64,000 bases of DNA. Origin: Candidatus Krumholzibacteriota bacterium (GTDB taxonomy: Bacteria; Krumholzibacteriota; Krumholzibacteriia; JAJRXK01). Below are positions 8,516-19,170 of this stretch, in pieces. The DNA is taken from the NCBI GenBank assembly GCA_029262065.1, contig JAJDAC010000024.1, positions 1 through 64,000 on the forward strand. The letters are read 5' to 3'. Both the position numbers and the translations under genes were made by a program. The notes beneath the pieces are model-generated. The model had not been told where the DNA came from and made no database searches. It saw only the letters and a list, made by a program, of their open reading frames with translations. Position 1 is the stretch's first letter; each line of letters starts with the position of its first letter.

Positions 8516-9413
8516 GGGGTGACCTCTGGGCTCCGTAGCGGGCGAGGAAGAACTCTTCGAGACTGGGCTCGCGGCTTAGCAGGTCCTCGATCTCGAACGC
8601 GCTGGCCCTCTGCAACAAGGGTCCGAGTGCACCACTCACCTTGCACCGCAAGGCGCGGCCCTCGATCGTCAGTTCGCCGACGCCTTCCAGGTCGTCGAAT
8701 GCATCAGGCTCCGGCGGTCGGGTGCAGGTGATGGTCACCAAACGCAGCGCCTCGCGGCCGATCGAGGCAACTTCCTCGATCGCGATCAAGCGGCCCGCTT
8801 CGACCATCGCAACGCGATCGCAGACGCGTTCGACCTCGGTCAGATTGTGCGAAGAGAGGAAGACCGTGCGGCCGTCCTGCCGTACTTCCTCGATCAGCGC
8901 GAAGAACTCCTGCTGTACGAGCGGATCCAGCCCAGTCGTGGGCTCGTCGAGGATCAGCAGCGGAGCCTGTTCCTGGAAGGCCAGCACGATCGCCAGCTTC
9001 TGCTTGTTGCCATGGGAGAGAGTTCGGATCGGGCGGTTCAGGTCGGCTCCCAGGCGTTCGGCCAGCTCCTGGATCCGGGCGGCCCGGAAGGAGCCGCCGA
9101 CCTCGGCCAGAAACTGCAGCGCCTCGCGACCCGTGAGATTCTCGTACAGGTGATACTCGCCCGGCAGGTAGCCGATCATGCGGCGCACGGCGCGACTTTC
9201 GCGTCGACAATCGCGACCCAGGACGCGAGCGCTGCCGCGCGTGGGCCGCAGCAGGTCCAACAGCAGGCGGATCGTGGTCGTCTTACCGGCTCCGTTGGGT
9301 CCGAGAAAACCGAAGACCTCGCCTTGCAGCACGGTCAGGTCGATGTCGTCGATCCCCGGGTGGTCCCCGTAGAACTTCGTCAATCCCGCGCATTCGATCG
9401 CCGGTTTGTCCAT
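8505..9413 (-). CDS. ABC transporter ATP-binding protein (DrrA/CcmA type)
   Basis: 302 residues. Walker A is GPNGAGKTTT (~residues 38-47), Walker B is LLILDEPTTGLDP, and the switch His is in FLSSHNLTEVERVCDR. The signature is LSHGNKQKL rather than LSGGQ, a variant common in this exporter class. The C-terminal ~80 residues match the DrrA-type accessory region. It pairs with the overlapping permease gene to form a homodimeric two-gene exporter. No dedicated regulator is adjacent. Confidence 0.9.
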   Translation of the reverse strand: MDKPAIECAGLTKFYGDHPGIDDIDLTVLQGEVFGFLGPNGAGKTTTIRLLLDLLRPTRGSARVLGRDCRRESRAVRRMIGYLPGEYHLYENLTGREALQFLAEVGGSFRAARIQELAERLGADLNRPIRTLSHGNKQKLAIVLAFQEQAPLLILDEPTTGLDPLVQQEFFALIEEVRQDGRTVFLSSHNLTEVERVCDRVAMVEAGRLIAIEEVASIGREALRLVTITCTRPPEPDAFDDLEGVGELTIEGRALRCKVSGALGPLLQRASAFEIEDLLSREPSLEEFFLARYGAQRSPHAR

Positions 9414-9699
9414 TCGGAGCCCCTTTGACGCCGGTGGTGGCCTGCTCAGCCGGGCCAGGGCGGGATTCTAGCATCCGTGGTCGTTGAACACGATCACACG
9501 ATCTGGACACTCAAACGCGATGGTAGGCAGGATCATCTGTTGCGCATCCGCTGGTCTGCTGTTGCGCCGAGCACCTCTGCGGCGGGGATTGAACGTTGAT
9601 GATCGAGGTCGGTGCGCTCGTGCTCCGCGGGCAGTGAGTGCGGATTGATTGCTTGATCGAGGAGTCTGCCGAGTGGATTGCCACGATCCTGATCGGTTC

Positions 9700-11982
9700 C
9701 TATTGCGAGCCCGCCTCACCCTCCGCGTTTCTTCGCCTGAGTTCCGCCAAGATTGCTTCGAACTGCGGGTCTCCATGGAGAGGTTCGAGGTCTGAATCCT
9801 TGGCGATCCACATGGTCTCGCTGCGGTAGCCATGGTCAACAGCGTCTTGCAGCAACTCGATGGCCTCGTTTGGCCGACCGGCCAGGACCAGGATGCAGGC
9901 CAGATTGTAGCGCGCATTGTTTGTATCCGAGTGCTCCTCGCCGAAGACGCGACGCTGGACCTCCAGGTTTTCCAGCGTGAGGGTCCCCGCTTCTTCGTGC
10001 CGCCCCTGATCCGTGTACGTTCGCGCTAGGTTGGTCACCAATGTCTGAGTCTCGTGGGCTTCCTCCCCGAGGACACGACGCGCGATTTCCAGGGCCTCAC
10101 TTTGAAGGGCCTCCGCTTCATCGTACCGGCCCTGTTTTCGACACACGCGACCCAAACTGCATATCACGTTCAGAGTATTCGGGTGCTCCGGCCGAACACG
10201 CCGTTCAATTTCCATTGTCTCTCGATAGAGCGTTTCGGCTTTTCCATACCGTTCTCGGTACTCGTATACACTAGCCAGGTTATGCATGGTCATCTGGGTG
10301 TGTTGGTCTTCTTCACCGAGGACGCGTCTCTGGATCGCCAGAGTCTTGAGAAAGAGCGCCTCGCCCTCTTCGTAACGCCCCTGGTTTGTGTACGCTGAGG
10401 CCAATCTGAGCATGGAAAGCAAAGTTCCTCGGTGCTCTTCTCCGACGATGCGCCGCGCGACCTCCAGTGTTTCCTCCTCGAGCATCTCGGCTTCCTTGTG
10501 GCGGCCCTGCATCATGTACAACTCGGCAAGAGTGCTCATGGCATGGAGGGTGTCGGTGTTCTCCTTTCCGAGTAGATCGCGCCGGATCTCCATGGACCTT
10601 GTCAAATGGATCTCCGCAGTGTCGAACTCTCCCAGCTCGCGGTACGACTTCCCCACGGTAAAGCGGAGACTCGCCTCGACCAGTGGTTTGTCTTTGAATT
10701 TCACTCCGATGGTCTTGGCCATCTCATCCAACATCTCGCGCACTGTGACGTCTCGTCCGCCGAGCCAAGGTGCCACCGACTCCAACATTTCCTGGAGCGT
10801 ACTGGTCACCAGTGCGAGGTCGTCCTTCGTCGCCGCGATCTTCGCCCGCTGTCGATTCGACTCGAACAGACCGAGCCCGAGCGCCAGAAAGACAGTTGCC
10901 GTGATGGCCACACCGACCCGATGTCGCCTTACAAACTTCTGGGCCCGGTAGAGTGTGCTTGGAGCGCCAGCGAGCACCGGCTCGTGATGAAGGTAGCGGC
11001 GAATGTCATCCGCTAGAGCGCTCACGGTGTCGTAGCGGTGGGTGCGATCCTTATCCATCGCCTTGAGAATGATCCAATCCAGCTCGCCTCGAACCTGTCC
11101 GGCCAGAATCGCGGGCTCAGTCTTGCGCTTGACCGCGACCGCGATTCCCTCGTCTCCCAGGGAGCTGATCCGAGTGCTCGGCTTCGGTGGCTCGACCTCC
11201 CGAATGATGCGACACATTCCCTCGAAGCCCGTTTCGATCAGCGATTTCGTATCGAACGGTAAGGCACCGGTCAGCAACTCGTAGAGGAGCACGCCGAGCG
11301 AGTAGATGTCCGTTCTGGTGTCGACGTTGAGGCCGGTCATTTCGGCCTGCTCCGGACTCATGTACGCCGGAGTGCCGATCATCTGACCTTGGAGCGTGTG
11401 TAGTGTTTTTTCGGTGAGCGCAGACGACGCCGAGATCGCCTTGGCGATTCCGAAGTCGATCACCTTGGCGGCGGGCTGTCCGTTCACGATCGCTACAAGG
11501 ATGTTCCCGGGCTTTACGTCTCGATGAATTACCCCCTTCTGATGCGCGTGCTGGATGGCATCGCAAACCGAAAGGAAGAGTTCGAGCCGATCGCGGGTCG
11601 CCAGTCGATGGCGATCGCAGTAGTCGGTGATCGATTCGCCTTGGATGAGGTCCATCGCAAAGTAGGGTCGGCCGCCTTCGGTTTCGCCGAAGTCCAGAAC
11701 TCTCGCGATGTTCGGGTGATCCATCATCGCGAGCGCCTGGCGCTCGGCCGCGAAGCGTGCGAGGACCGACTTGGAGTCCATTCCAGCTTTGAGGAGCTTG
11801 ACCGCGACACGTCGTTTGACGGGCTTCGTCTGTTCGGCGGCATAGACCTCGCCGAAGCCTCCCTCGCCGACCTTTTCGATAACCCGGTAGGGCCCGATGT
11901 GTCGTGGAGCGTCGTGCTCGGACGACGGCGTTGGATGTGTCGAATCCGTTCCGGTGGGCAGCTTGTCTTCTTGGTCTGCCAT
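9700..11982 (-). CDS. Transmembrane Ser/Thr protein kinase with TPR sensor domain
   Basis: 760 residues from the ATG at 11982; an in-frame ATG 69 bases further out gives an implausible leader. The kinase domain (~30-300) has GEGGFGEVY, VAVKLL, HRDVKPGNIL, VIDFGIAKA and GTPAYMSPEQ, so all catalytic residues are present and it is an RD kinase. One membrane span (VGVAITATVFLALGLGLF, ~361-380) follows. The extracytoplasmic part carries a run of about seven TPR_12-like repeats (VLGEEHxxTL..LA..Y..QGRYEEAE type), 430-740. Topology is cytoplasmic kinase, outside TPR. It is probably a receptor-type regulator; its target is unknown. It sits downstream of ybiT in the same direction. Confidence 0.92.
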   Translation of the reverse strand: MADQEDKLPTGTDSTHPTPSSEHDAPRHIGPYRVIEKVGEGGFGEVYAAEQTKPVKRRVAVKLLKAGMDSKSVLARFAAERQALAMMDHPNIARVLDFGETEGGRPYFAMDLIQGESITDYCDRHRLATRDRLELFLSVCDAIQHAHQKGVIHRDVKPGNILVAIVNGQPAAKVIDFGIAKAISASSALTEKTLHTLQGQMIGTPAYMSPEQAEMTGLNVDTRTDIYSLGVLLYELLTGALPFDTKSLIETGFEGMCRIIREVEPPKPSTRISSLGDEGIAVAVKRKTEPAILAGQVRGELDWIILKAMDKDRTHRYDTVSALADDIRRYLHHEPVLAGAPSTLYRAQKFVRRHRVGVAITATVFLALGLGLFESNRQRAKIAATKDDLALVTSTLQEMLESVAPWLGGRDVTVREMLDEMAKTIGVKFKDKPLVEASLRFTVGKSYRELGEFDTAEIHLTRSMEIRRDLLGKENTDTLHAMSTLAELYMMQGRHKEAEMLEEETLEVARRIVGEEHRGTLLSMLRLASAYTNQGRYEEGEALFLKTLAIQRRVLGEEDQHTQMTMHNLASVYEYRERYGKAETLYRETMEIERRVRPEHPNTLNVICSLGRVCRKQGRYDEAEALQSEALEIARRVLGEEAHETQTLVTNLARTYTDQGRHEEAGTLTLENLEVQRRVFGEEHSDTNNARYNLACILVLAGRPNEAIELLQDAVDHGYRSETMWIAKDSDLEPLHGDPQFEAILAELRRRNAEGEAGSQ

Positions 11983-12081
11983 ATGCGGACGCCATCCTGC
12001 CTGGTAACCTGACTCCGAGCTAATCTTGAACCTCAGGCAGGCCCCGGTCAACGCTCTTGATTTCTTCGATTGTCGCAGATC

Positions 12082-13677
12082 CTACAGGTCAGCTATTCCT
12101 TGTGAAGCAAGGTACTCTTCGTAGGTGCCCATGAAATGTGTCACGCCATCATTTTCCAGATCTACTACTTGGGTTGCCAACGAGCCGACAAACTCGCGAT
12201 CATGACTGACGAAGAACAATGTGCCTTCGTAGTGCTTCAATGCCAGATTCAGTGCTTCAATACATTCCATATCCATGTGATTGGTCGGCTCATCCAGTAT
12301 CAAGACGTTGGGCTGCGTCATCATCAGCTTGCCAAACATCATTCGGCCTTTTTCGCCACCAGACAAATTTCGAACAGATTTGCTGATGTCGTCCTGGGAA
12401 AACAACATGCGGCCCAACAGACTGCGAACTGACTCATCATCGTCGTCAGCCTTGCGCCACTGCGTCATCCATTCAAGAACGCTCACATCTTCTTCAAAGC
12501 TCGTTGAATTGTCCTGCGCGTAGTATCCCAACGTGGAGTTCTCGGACCATTTCACTTCACCAGATTTCGCCGGCAGATCGCCGACCAGGGTCTTCAGCAA
12601 GGTGGTCTTACCAATCCCATTGGGGCCTATGATCGCGATGCGTTGTCCTGCCTCTATCATCAGGTCGAGGCCCTCGAACAACATTTCATCGTATCCGTTC
12701 GCTACGCCTTTGAGCTCTACGGCCAGGCGGAACAGTTTCTTGCTTTGGTTGAAACGAATGAATGGGCTGACGCGACTGGAAGGCTTGACCTCAGCAAGTT
12801 CGATCTTATCGATCAGCCTTGCCCGGGAGGTCGCCTGTTTCGCTTTCGATGCATTGGCGGAGAAGCGATTGACAAAACTCTGGAGCTCCGCAATCTGCGC
12901 CTTCTTTTTCGCGTTGTCGCTGAACATGCGCTCGCGTGCCTGAGTGGACGCAGTCATGTACTGATCATAATTGCCCGGGAACATTCGCAGCTCACCGAAA
13001 TCCAGATCCGCCGTGTGTGTACACACACTGTTCAGAAAATGGCGATCATGCGAAATGATGATCATCGTGGATTTGCGCTGCTTTAGAATATTCTCGAGCC
13101 AACGAATGGAATTGATATCGAGATTATTGGTAGGCTCATCGAGAAGCATGATGTCAGGGTCGGCAAACAACACCTGCGCCAAGAGCACTCGAAGCTTCCA
13201 ACCCGGAGCGACTTCACTCATGGGCCCGCAGTGCTGCTCTTCGGGAATACCCAATCCCTGTAGCAATTCACCGGCGCGCGATTCTGCGGTGTAGCCATCT
13301 AGCTCGGCGAATCGAAGCTCCAGCTCGGCGACCTTCATTCCGTCTTCATCACTCAACTCGGGAAGCGCGTAGATCGAGTCTCGCTCCCGCTTGATTTCCC
13401 AGAGTTCCTGAAAGCCCATGATCACCGTATCGATTACTGAATGCTCCTCGAAGGCAAACTGATCCTGCCCGAGCACAGCAACACGTATCTTGTCATCCAC
13501 CACAACCTGCCCTGAAGAGGCCGTAAGTTGTTTGGAAAGAATCTTCATGAACGTGGATTTGCCACAACCATTGGCGCCAATCAAGCCGTAACGGTTGCCA
13601 TCTCCGAATTTGACCGAGATGTCTTCAAAGAGAGAATTCGGGCCAAACTGCATACTTACGTTTGCTGTCGAGATCAT
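12082..13677 (-). CDS. ybiT: ABC-F translation factor, YbiT subfamily
   Basis: 531 residues, full length for YbiT. It has two nucleotide-binding domains: GANGCGKST with signature region and [10 protein letters not shown], then [22 protein letters not shown] and [13 protein letters not shown]. The linker [20 protein letters not shown] is the P-site tRNA interaction motif between the two domains. There is no membrane part. ABC-F proteins bind the ribosomal E site and rescue or tune stalled elongation. Sequence style is very close to proteobacterial YbiT, and base composition is lower than around it (one 60-base line counted by hand: 30 G/C, against 38 in the nearby ABC gene), which suggests transfer. 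Confidence 0.95.
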   Translation of the reverse strand: MISTANVSMQFGPNSLFEDISVKFGDGNRYGLIGANGCGKSTFMKILSKQLTASSGQVVVDDKIRVAVLGQDQFAFEEHSVIDTVIMGFQELWEIKRERDSIYALPELSDEDGMKVAELELRFAELDGYTAESRAGELLQGLGIPEEQHCGPMSEVAPGWKLRVLLAQVLFADPDIMLLDEPTNNLDINSIRWLENILKQRKSTMIIISHDRHFLNSVCTHTADLDFGELRMFPGNYDQYMTASTQARERMFSDNAKKKAQIAELQSFVNRFSANASKAKQATSRARLIDKIELAEVKPSSRVSPFIRFNQSKKLFRLAVELKGVANGYDEMLFEGLDLMIEAGQRIAIIGPNGIGKTTLLKTLVGDLPAKSGEVKWSENSTLGYYAQDNSTSFEEDVSVLEWMTQWRKADDDDESVRSLLGRMLFSQDDISKSVRNLSGGEKGRMMFGKLMMTQPNVLILDEPTNHMDMECIEALNLALKHYEGTLFFVSHDREFVGSLATQVVDLENDGVTHFMGTYEEYLASQGIADL

Positions 13678-13931
13678 TTCATTCGCCTAAACGTAGGCGC
13701 GCCCCTCCCTGTGTATCGGGATCCTGTCCAAGGCGCACAATGTTGAATTATGGGCTGGCCTCATGAAGAGACCGAGGATTCATTCGATTGCCCAATGACG
13801 GGAAAATGTAAGTAAGTTCTGCAACAAGACAACAGTTGTTCTGAGTGTCCGGTATCCGCCCCATTCTGCGTGTCTATAGTTAGAGACCATGCGATGGGTC
13901 GCCTGGTTGTTCGTCCGCCCTCAGGAGCGCC

Positions 13932-16391
13932 ATGTCCCACCTGCGACGAGCCTTCTTCCTAACTGTCGCTGTTGCAGCCGTTTCCAACGTCCTGGGCTGC
14001 GGCGAGGGTTCCACCAGCCATCCGGGCCCGCCCTCGGATCCACTTGAAGCAGCACGGCTCACCGCGACTGGGGCCTCCTCGATGGGGCGTGTCGGCGTCG
14101 AGGGGCTCCCCGATCCTGGCTCGTTCTCCAAGATCGAGGTGGGGGACATCGAGGTTGTCCTGACCGCCGATGGAGCTGAATCCCTTCGCCAGGTCCTGGA
14201 TCACGATGAGGACGGTTGGTTCTTCCTTACACCTCTGCACCCCGTGGACCCCCTGACCGAAGGCACGGTGCTCGTCCACTTGACCGACGGCGAGGCCAGG
14301 AGTGGGGATCAGCCGTTGACCATCGCGCCACTTCCGGCGGCACCGGGAGCCTACGCATCCATGGTGGACGCGGTGCGCACGCATCTCGAACAACTCACGA
14401 GCGTCGCCGGTACCAGTATCGTCGAGCTGAAGGCCACCGAACCGAACGCTGTTGAACCCACGCTGCTGCCCCTGAAGCTGGCTCAAAGTTACCTCGATGA
14501 CGATACGGACCCGCTTGATCTCACGGATGTCGCCTCCAACGGCAGCACATTGCTCGACGCTGCGCAGCTGGACTTCTTGGATCGGGTAGTCAGTTACCTG
14601 GAGCTGGAGAGCCTCGTGAGACTACGGATCGAAGCTCTCGGAGAAGATCTCGTTGAGCTGGGTAGCGTTTCGGGTACGGGGAAGCGTGGCGATTGCATCG
14701 ACGCGCGGATCGAGATTGATACGGCCCAGAAACTGGCCGATCGGATGACCATGTCCAGGGTCGCCGAAATTGGAGCCGATCCCGATTCCGAGGCGGGTCG
14801 TTGGTTGACAGTGGGCAGCCGCGCGTTCGCGGTGCTCGGTTCGACCCGTAGTCCCTTCGCCTTGCCCGCGGCCCTGGCGGGGACGATCTTCGCCAGCGTT
14901 CAGGCCGAGATGGGATTCTTTGCCGGCATATTCCCTTCGGAGTTCCTGCGACTCACCTGTGATATCGACCGTACCGAGTTCAACGAGGACTCGGTCGGAT
15001 TCGCCACCTACAGCAACGTCGAGGTGGTAGTGGCCTCCGATGCCTGGTCTGCCGACAAGTCTCTTGCCAACATCCTGATCAACGGCTTCGGGGCGGTTCT
15101 GTCGCCCACGCAAAGACTGCGGATCGCCGACAGCACCATTTACCGCGACGCCAGCCTTGTCGGCGTAGGGCGGGGGGCAGACCACGTGTTCGAAGAAACG
15201 GAAATCATCCAGTTCTGCCAGCAGCTCTGGGTAATAAACATCTCCGAGTCCCCATTCAACACGGCCGCGGACACCGAGGGTCACTTCAGTGTCGACGTCG
15301 CCAACCGGCAAGTGCGACCGGCCGAGGTCGGGTACGGCAACCTGGTACTGGCGGCGCAGTCCACGCTGTTCGGAGGCCGCATGGTACAAAAGGAAATCCC
15401 GTTGATTGTCCACGAGATCCAGGTGGAGGTCACGCCCAGCGACATCATCATCGACAACCCCGGCGATCCGGTCACCCTGCAGACACAGATCCTCTACGCC
15501 GATGTCGAGACGTTGGAGTGGGCGCCGGATTTTGGCAGCTGGGAAGATGGCCTTCCGAATGAAACCAATGGGGGTGGTACGAGAACCCTGGACACGCCGG
15601 GGGCGAGAGATGCGTATCCGTTCGACGTGACCATCAAGTCCACGTCGATGCAGGGTCTTCGCGGAGAGCCGGGAGCCGCCCCGCGCAACGCGACCGCGAC
15701 GGTCCGCCTGCGCGGTCAGGGACTCATCATCGAACCCGCATTCGCCTGCGTTCGCAACGGCGAGACCCAGCAATTCTCAACGACGGGTGCGCAGGGAGAA
15801 GAGGTGCGCTGGGAAATTGTCGGACCGGGAAGCATCGACGCGAACGGGGTGTACCTGGCCCCGGCCAGTGGTTCCGTATCGGTCGAGGTCCGAGCCTCGT
15901 TGGCTGAATCCCCCCAGGTCAGCGCAGCAGCCACGATCGACCTGGCTGCCTGCGATTGCTATATAAAGGTTGAAGTCACCGGTGACGCACAATGGAGTTA
16001 CGAAGACAGCCAATTTGCCTACTCCGTGGCCGAGTTGGAAGGAGCACCACCGTTCTATCTGTTTGACTTCCGGGTTCCCCCGGAAGAAGGACGCAACGTC
16101 GGCGCGCATATCTTCTTGGGCCAGGGTGGGGTGGGGCCCAATCCTGGAGATACGGGACTCCTTCCCGCCGCGTTCTCCTATAGAGATGGCGGAGAGTTCG
16201 TCTACCAGGTGTGGTTCGAGGATTTCACGGTCGACATCGAAAGGCTGACCGGAAGCTACATGATCGGAACATTCCAGGGGGACCTTGTCCACCTCGACCT
16301 GAACGCCGAAGTCGACTCGAGGATCACCGTGAGCGCTGAGTTTCGCGCGCGTCGATACGAGCTCCTTGGCGGCGTATGGCCGTGTCCATGA
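13932..16391 (+). CDS. Large lipoprotein with Ig-like C-terminal region
   Basis: 819 residues. The N-terminus is a lipoprotein-type signal ending SNVLGC with Cys23. Residues ~30-140 include SSMGRVGVEGLPDPGSFSKI and a segment about a property value (DHDEDGWFFLTPLHP), reminiscent of IPT/Ig-like modules. The middle ~200-500 has no known domain. Residues ~590-670 hold an Ig-like unit (VRWEIVGPGSIDANGVYLAP) of the kind seen in repeated bacterial surface proteins. The last ~140 residues are beta-rich with two Cys (ACDCYIKVEV). It probably sits in the outer membrane facing outward or in the periplasm. No enzyme signature is visible. Confidence 0.7.
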   Translation: MSHLRRAFFLTVAVAAVSNVLGCGEGSTSHPGPPSDPLEAARLTATGASSMGRVGVEGLPDPGSFSKIEVGDIEVVLTADGAESLRQVLDHDEDGWFFLTPLHPVDPLTEGTVLVHLTDGEARSGDQPLTIAPLPAAPGAYASMVDAVRTHLEQLTSVAGTSIVELKATEPNAVEPTLLPLKLAQSYLDDDTDPLDLTDVASNGSTLLDAAQLDFLDRVVSYLELESLVRLRIEALGEDLVELGSVSGTGKRGDCIDARIEIDTAQKLADRMTMSRVAEIGADPDSEAGRWLTVGSRAFAVLGSTRSPFALPAALAGTIFASVQAEMGFFAGIFPSEFLRLTCDIDRTEFNEDSVGFATYSNVEVVVASDAWSADKSLANILINGFGAVLSPTQRLRIADSTIYRDASLVGVGRGADHVFEETEIIQFCQQLWVINISESPFNTAADTEGHFSVDVANRQVRPAEVGYGNLVLAAQSTLFGGRMVQKEIPLIVHEIQVEVTPSDIIIDNPGDPVTLQTQILYADVETLEWAPDFGSWEDGLPNETNGGGTRTLDTPGARDAYPFDVTIKSTSMQGLRGEPGAAPRNATATVRLRGQGLIIEPAFACVRNGETQQFSTTGAQGEEVRWEIVGPGSIDANGVYLAPASGSVSVEVRASLAESPQVSAAATIDLAACDCYIKVEVTGDAQWSYEDSQFAYSVAELEGAPPFYLFDFRVPPEEGRNVGAHIFLGQGGVGPNPGDTGLLPAAFSYRDGGEFVYQVWFEDFTVDIERLTGSYMIGTFQGDLVHLDLNAEVDSRITVSAEFRARRYELLGGVWPCP

Positions 16392-16507
16392 CGGCACGCG
16401 AGGTGGACGCGCGAAGAGTCACTCTCTTTTTCCGGACCGCGCCCCCTCTCCTGAGCTAGAATCGATAGAACTCCTGTCCCGGTCTTCAATTCCTGAAGGA
16501 GCAACGC

Positions 16508-18154
16508 GTGAGATTCAATCCGGTGCTGATTGCCACATTGCTCGTTCTGATCGCTGCCCCTGCCGCTTCCCAACCGCCGGTTCCAGGTTTTGTCGTCCAC
16601 CTCCGTTCGGACGCGGGTCTCAACACGAACGGCAACTTGGTCGAATCATGGGTGGACCAATCTCCCAACGGCTTTGTCATGTCGGCCGCACCCGGGAAGC
16701 AACCCTCGGTTACCACATCGGCCGGACTTCCGAGAGTCCGCTTCGAGGGATCTGAGCAGCTCGAAGGGTCCCTGGGCTTGAATCTCACCCAGGCCTCGGT
16801 CTTCTGTTTGTTCCGCTACAATGTGCCGTTCTCCGACTCCGACTACCTCTACACGCTTGGTACTCCTGGGTCGAGTGGCTCTCAAATGACTCTCTCGAGG
16901 CGGGATGGCGCCCTGGTCTACCATTACGATGGTGCTACCGCGAACTTCCCAGCTTCCACGTGTATTCCATCCGGACAGTTCCAGGTTTTCTCCCAGCTTT
17001 ACGGTGACACGTGTAGCGATTGTCACGACGCCTATCAGAATGGCGAACTGGTTCTGGCTTCCGCAGCCTCGAATCCCTATTCGGCGGACACCAACACGGC
17101 GATCATCGGCAACTGGAGCTCGGGATCGTTCAATTTCGTGGGCGATCTGGTCGAGTTCATCGTCTACGACCGGGTTCTGACTCCGACCGAGCGGATGGAT
17201 GTAGAGGCCTACCTCCGCGCACGCGGTCAATTGCCCGATCTCACCGACTTCGTCGACCTGCGCAATTTCACGGTCGAGCAATACGAGTTCAATCGACAGC
17301 CCGATGCGAGCTGGGTGCTGTGCGGAGGGGGGACGGCTGCAGATCAGCTGATCAACGCCGATGCGTCCATACTCTTGAGTGATTTCGAAATATCCTCACA
17401 CGTAGTGCGCGGGCGTATGGGGGCGGGCAACGCGCCCGATTACATGGGCTTTGTGTTCGGCTATCAGGGCCCCGGCAACTACTATTTGTTCGACTGGAAG
17501 AAGACCACGGCGAGCTATGAGAGCTGGGCGCCGGGAAACGTAGGCATGACACTGCGGATCGTCGATGTAGTCGGAGGAGGCGATCCGGAAGGACAGGACC
17601 TTTGGGAAAGTGTGGACAGCGCCAACGTCACGACCTTGCGCGACAACTCCATCCCCTGGGAAGACGGCGTCGACTACACGTTCTCACTCTACTTTACGCC
17701 CGGCCACTTCGAGATTCTCATTCTCGAAGAAGGAAACGTTCTCGAACGCTGGAGCGTGGACGACTCGCGCTACGCGTCGGGCAAGGTTGGTTACTTTATC
17801 AACTCGCTCCAGAACGTACGGTTCGGCAGCGTGACCGTAGATGCCCTTACGTCGGCACCCGATGTCTCGGCACCGCCGCCACGGGTGCTGCGGAGGGTCG
17901 CACCCAATCCCTTCAACCCACGCGCCAGCATCGAGTTGGAGATCCCCCGACGCGCCCTTTACCTCCTCGATGTTTTCGACGGGCGGGGGCGCCACGTGGT
18001 GAGCCTGCATCGAGGTGTCCTAGAAGTCGGTCCGCACCAATTCAGTTGGGCGGGGAGGACCGCGGCCGGCCAACGAGTGGCAAGCGGCGCCTACTGGCTA
18101 CGGCTTCGATCAGACTTCGTGGAAGAGACAACGAAGCTGACCCTGCTGAAGTGA
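16508..18154 (+). CDS. Secreted LamG-like plus thrombospondin-C-like protein with FlgD-type tail
   Basis: 548 residues, starting with GTG six bases after GAAGGAG. Signal peptide 1-20. Residues ~22-235 form a concanavalin-like domain (FVVHLRSDAGL, SWVDQSPNG, LVEFIVYDRVLTPTERMDVE). Residues ~245-440 match the thrombospondin C-terminal lectin-like fold: DYMGFVFGYQGPGNYYLFDWK, GMTLRIVDVVGG, LRDNSIPWEDGVDYTFSLYF, and a closing VGYFINSLQNVRFGSVTV. The FlgD-like tail begins near 455 (APNPFNPRASIELEIP). The two N-terminal domains suggest binding to glycans or another extracellular ligand. Confidence 0.82.
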   Translation: MRFNPVLIATLLVLIAAPAASQPPVPGFVVHLRSDAGLNTNGNLVESWVDQSPNGFVMSAAPGKQPSVTTSAGLPRVRFEGSEQLEGSLGLNLTQASVFCLFRYNVPFSDSDYLYTLGTPGSSGSQMTLSRRDGALVYHYDGATANFPASTCIPSGQFQVFSQLYGDTCSDCHDAYQNGELVLASAASNPYSADTNTAIIGNWSSGSFNFVGDLVEFIVYDRVLTPTERMDVEAYLRARGQLPDLTDFVDLRNFTVEQYEFNRQPDASWVLCGGGTAADQLINADASILLSDFEISSHVVRGRMGAGNAPDYMGFVFGYQGPGNYYLFDWKKTTASYESWAPGNVGMTLRIVDVVGGGDPEGQDLWESVDSANVTTLRDNSIPWEDGVDYTFSLYFTPGHFEILILEEGNVLERWSVDDSRYASGKVGYFINSLQNVRFGSVTVDALTSAPDVSAPPPRVLRRVAPNPFNPRASIELEIPRRALYLLDVFDGRGRHVVSLHRGVLEVGPHQFSWAGRTAAGQRVASGAYWLRLRSDFVEETTKLTLLK

Positions 18155-18238
18155 GGTCACCCCTGTCCCCGCGAGAACTCCGGAGATTCGGGCTACGAAT
18201 CCGTCCTATGGCCCGCACCCTATAGCTGAGATGCAATC

Positions 18239-19159
18239 ATGAATGCGAACAACGTCTACCCGATCGGAACACCTGGCAAGAAATGGGGAGACGACGAGCG
18301 AGCAGCATGGCTGGGCGCCCAGTCAGTCAAGCGCCTCTACGCCGAAGAAGTTCTGCCCCAGATCGAAGCGCTCAAGAACGACTTCGAAGTTGAATCCTAT
18401 GGCGCCCTGCCTATCGACCCGGAGCGTTATCCGCTATTCGCAGTGAAGACACGCAACTGGAACCCCGATCTCCCGGCGGTCCTCATCACCGGCGGAGTCC
18501 ATGGTTACGAGACCAGCGGTGTTCAAGGTGCGCTCCGATTCCTTCGGACAGCCGCCGATAGAATGGCTCATCATTTCAATTTCGTGGGCATGCCCTGCAT
18601 CAGTCCTTGGGGCTATGAAACCATCAACCGCTGGAACCCCAATGCAGTTGACCCCAACCGATCCTTCCGGCCCGACAGCCCTTCGGAAGAAGCAGCCGCT
18701 GTGATGAACCACCTGGATTCCCTTGGAGTCGAATTCATCGCCCACTTCGATCTGCACGAAACCACAGACACAGACAACAGTGAGTTCCGGCCCGCGCTTG
18801 CGGCCCGAGATGCCGTCAGCCATGACATCTGGGATGTCCCGGACGGGTACTATGGTGTTGGAGACACGGCCAGGCCGGCATTCGACTTTCAGACGGCCAT
18901 CATCAAGTCAGTCGAGAAGGTCACACACATTGCGCCTCCCACCGACGACAAGATCATTGGTGAACCGCTGGAGCAATGGGGGGTCATCAACTACGACGCA
19001 GGCCCTCTGGGACTCTGCATGGGCGTGACCAAAGCCACCTACGTGACCACCACCGAGATGTACCCGGACAGCCCCAAGGCCACCGACGAGATCTGTATCG
19101 ATGCACAGGTAGCGGCCATCACCGGCGGACTGGACTACGTCGTTCGGCAATACCAATAA
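18239..19159 (+). CDS. M14-family zinc carboxypeptidase-like enzyme
   Basis: 306 residues, no signal peptide, so cytoplasmic. ITGGVHGYETSG supplies the first two zinc ligands (His88 and Glu91) and HFDLHETTD the third (His173). VDPNRSF (~137-143) carries the conserved Asn-Arg pair used for carboxylate binding. Length and layout match the compact succinylglutamate-desuccinylase/aspartoacylase-like branch of M14, not the digestive carboxypeptidases. The substrate is unknown; an amide bond of a small N-acyl or peptidyl compound is likely. It stands between a secreted protein gene and the convergent ECF sigma gene. Confidence 0.85.
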   Translation: MNANNVYPIGTPGKKWGDDERAAWLGAQSVKRLYAEEVLPQIEALKNDFEVESYGALPIDPERYPLFAVKTRNWNPDLPAVLITGGVHGYETSGVQGALRFLRTAADRMAHHFNFVGMPCISPWGYETINRWNPNAVDPNRSFRPDSPSEEAAAVMNHLDSLGVEFIAHFDLHETTDTDNSEFRPALAARDAVSHDIWDVPDGYYGVGDTARPAFDFQTAIIKSVEKVTHIAPPTDDKIIGEPLEQWGVINYDAGPLGLCMGVTKATYVTTTEMYPDSPKATDEICIDAQVAAITGGLDYVVRQYQ

Positions 19160-19170
19160 ACTCCGGTTCG

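Noticed and set aside
14622-15773. 383-codon antisense frame in the large lipoprotein gene
   Set aside because: No ribosome binding site or domain.
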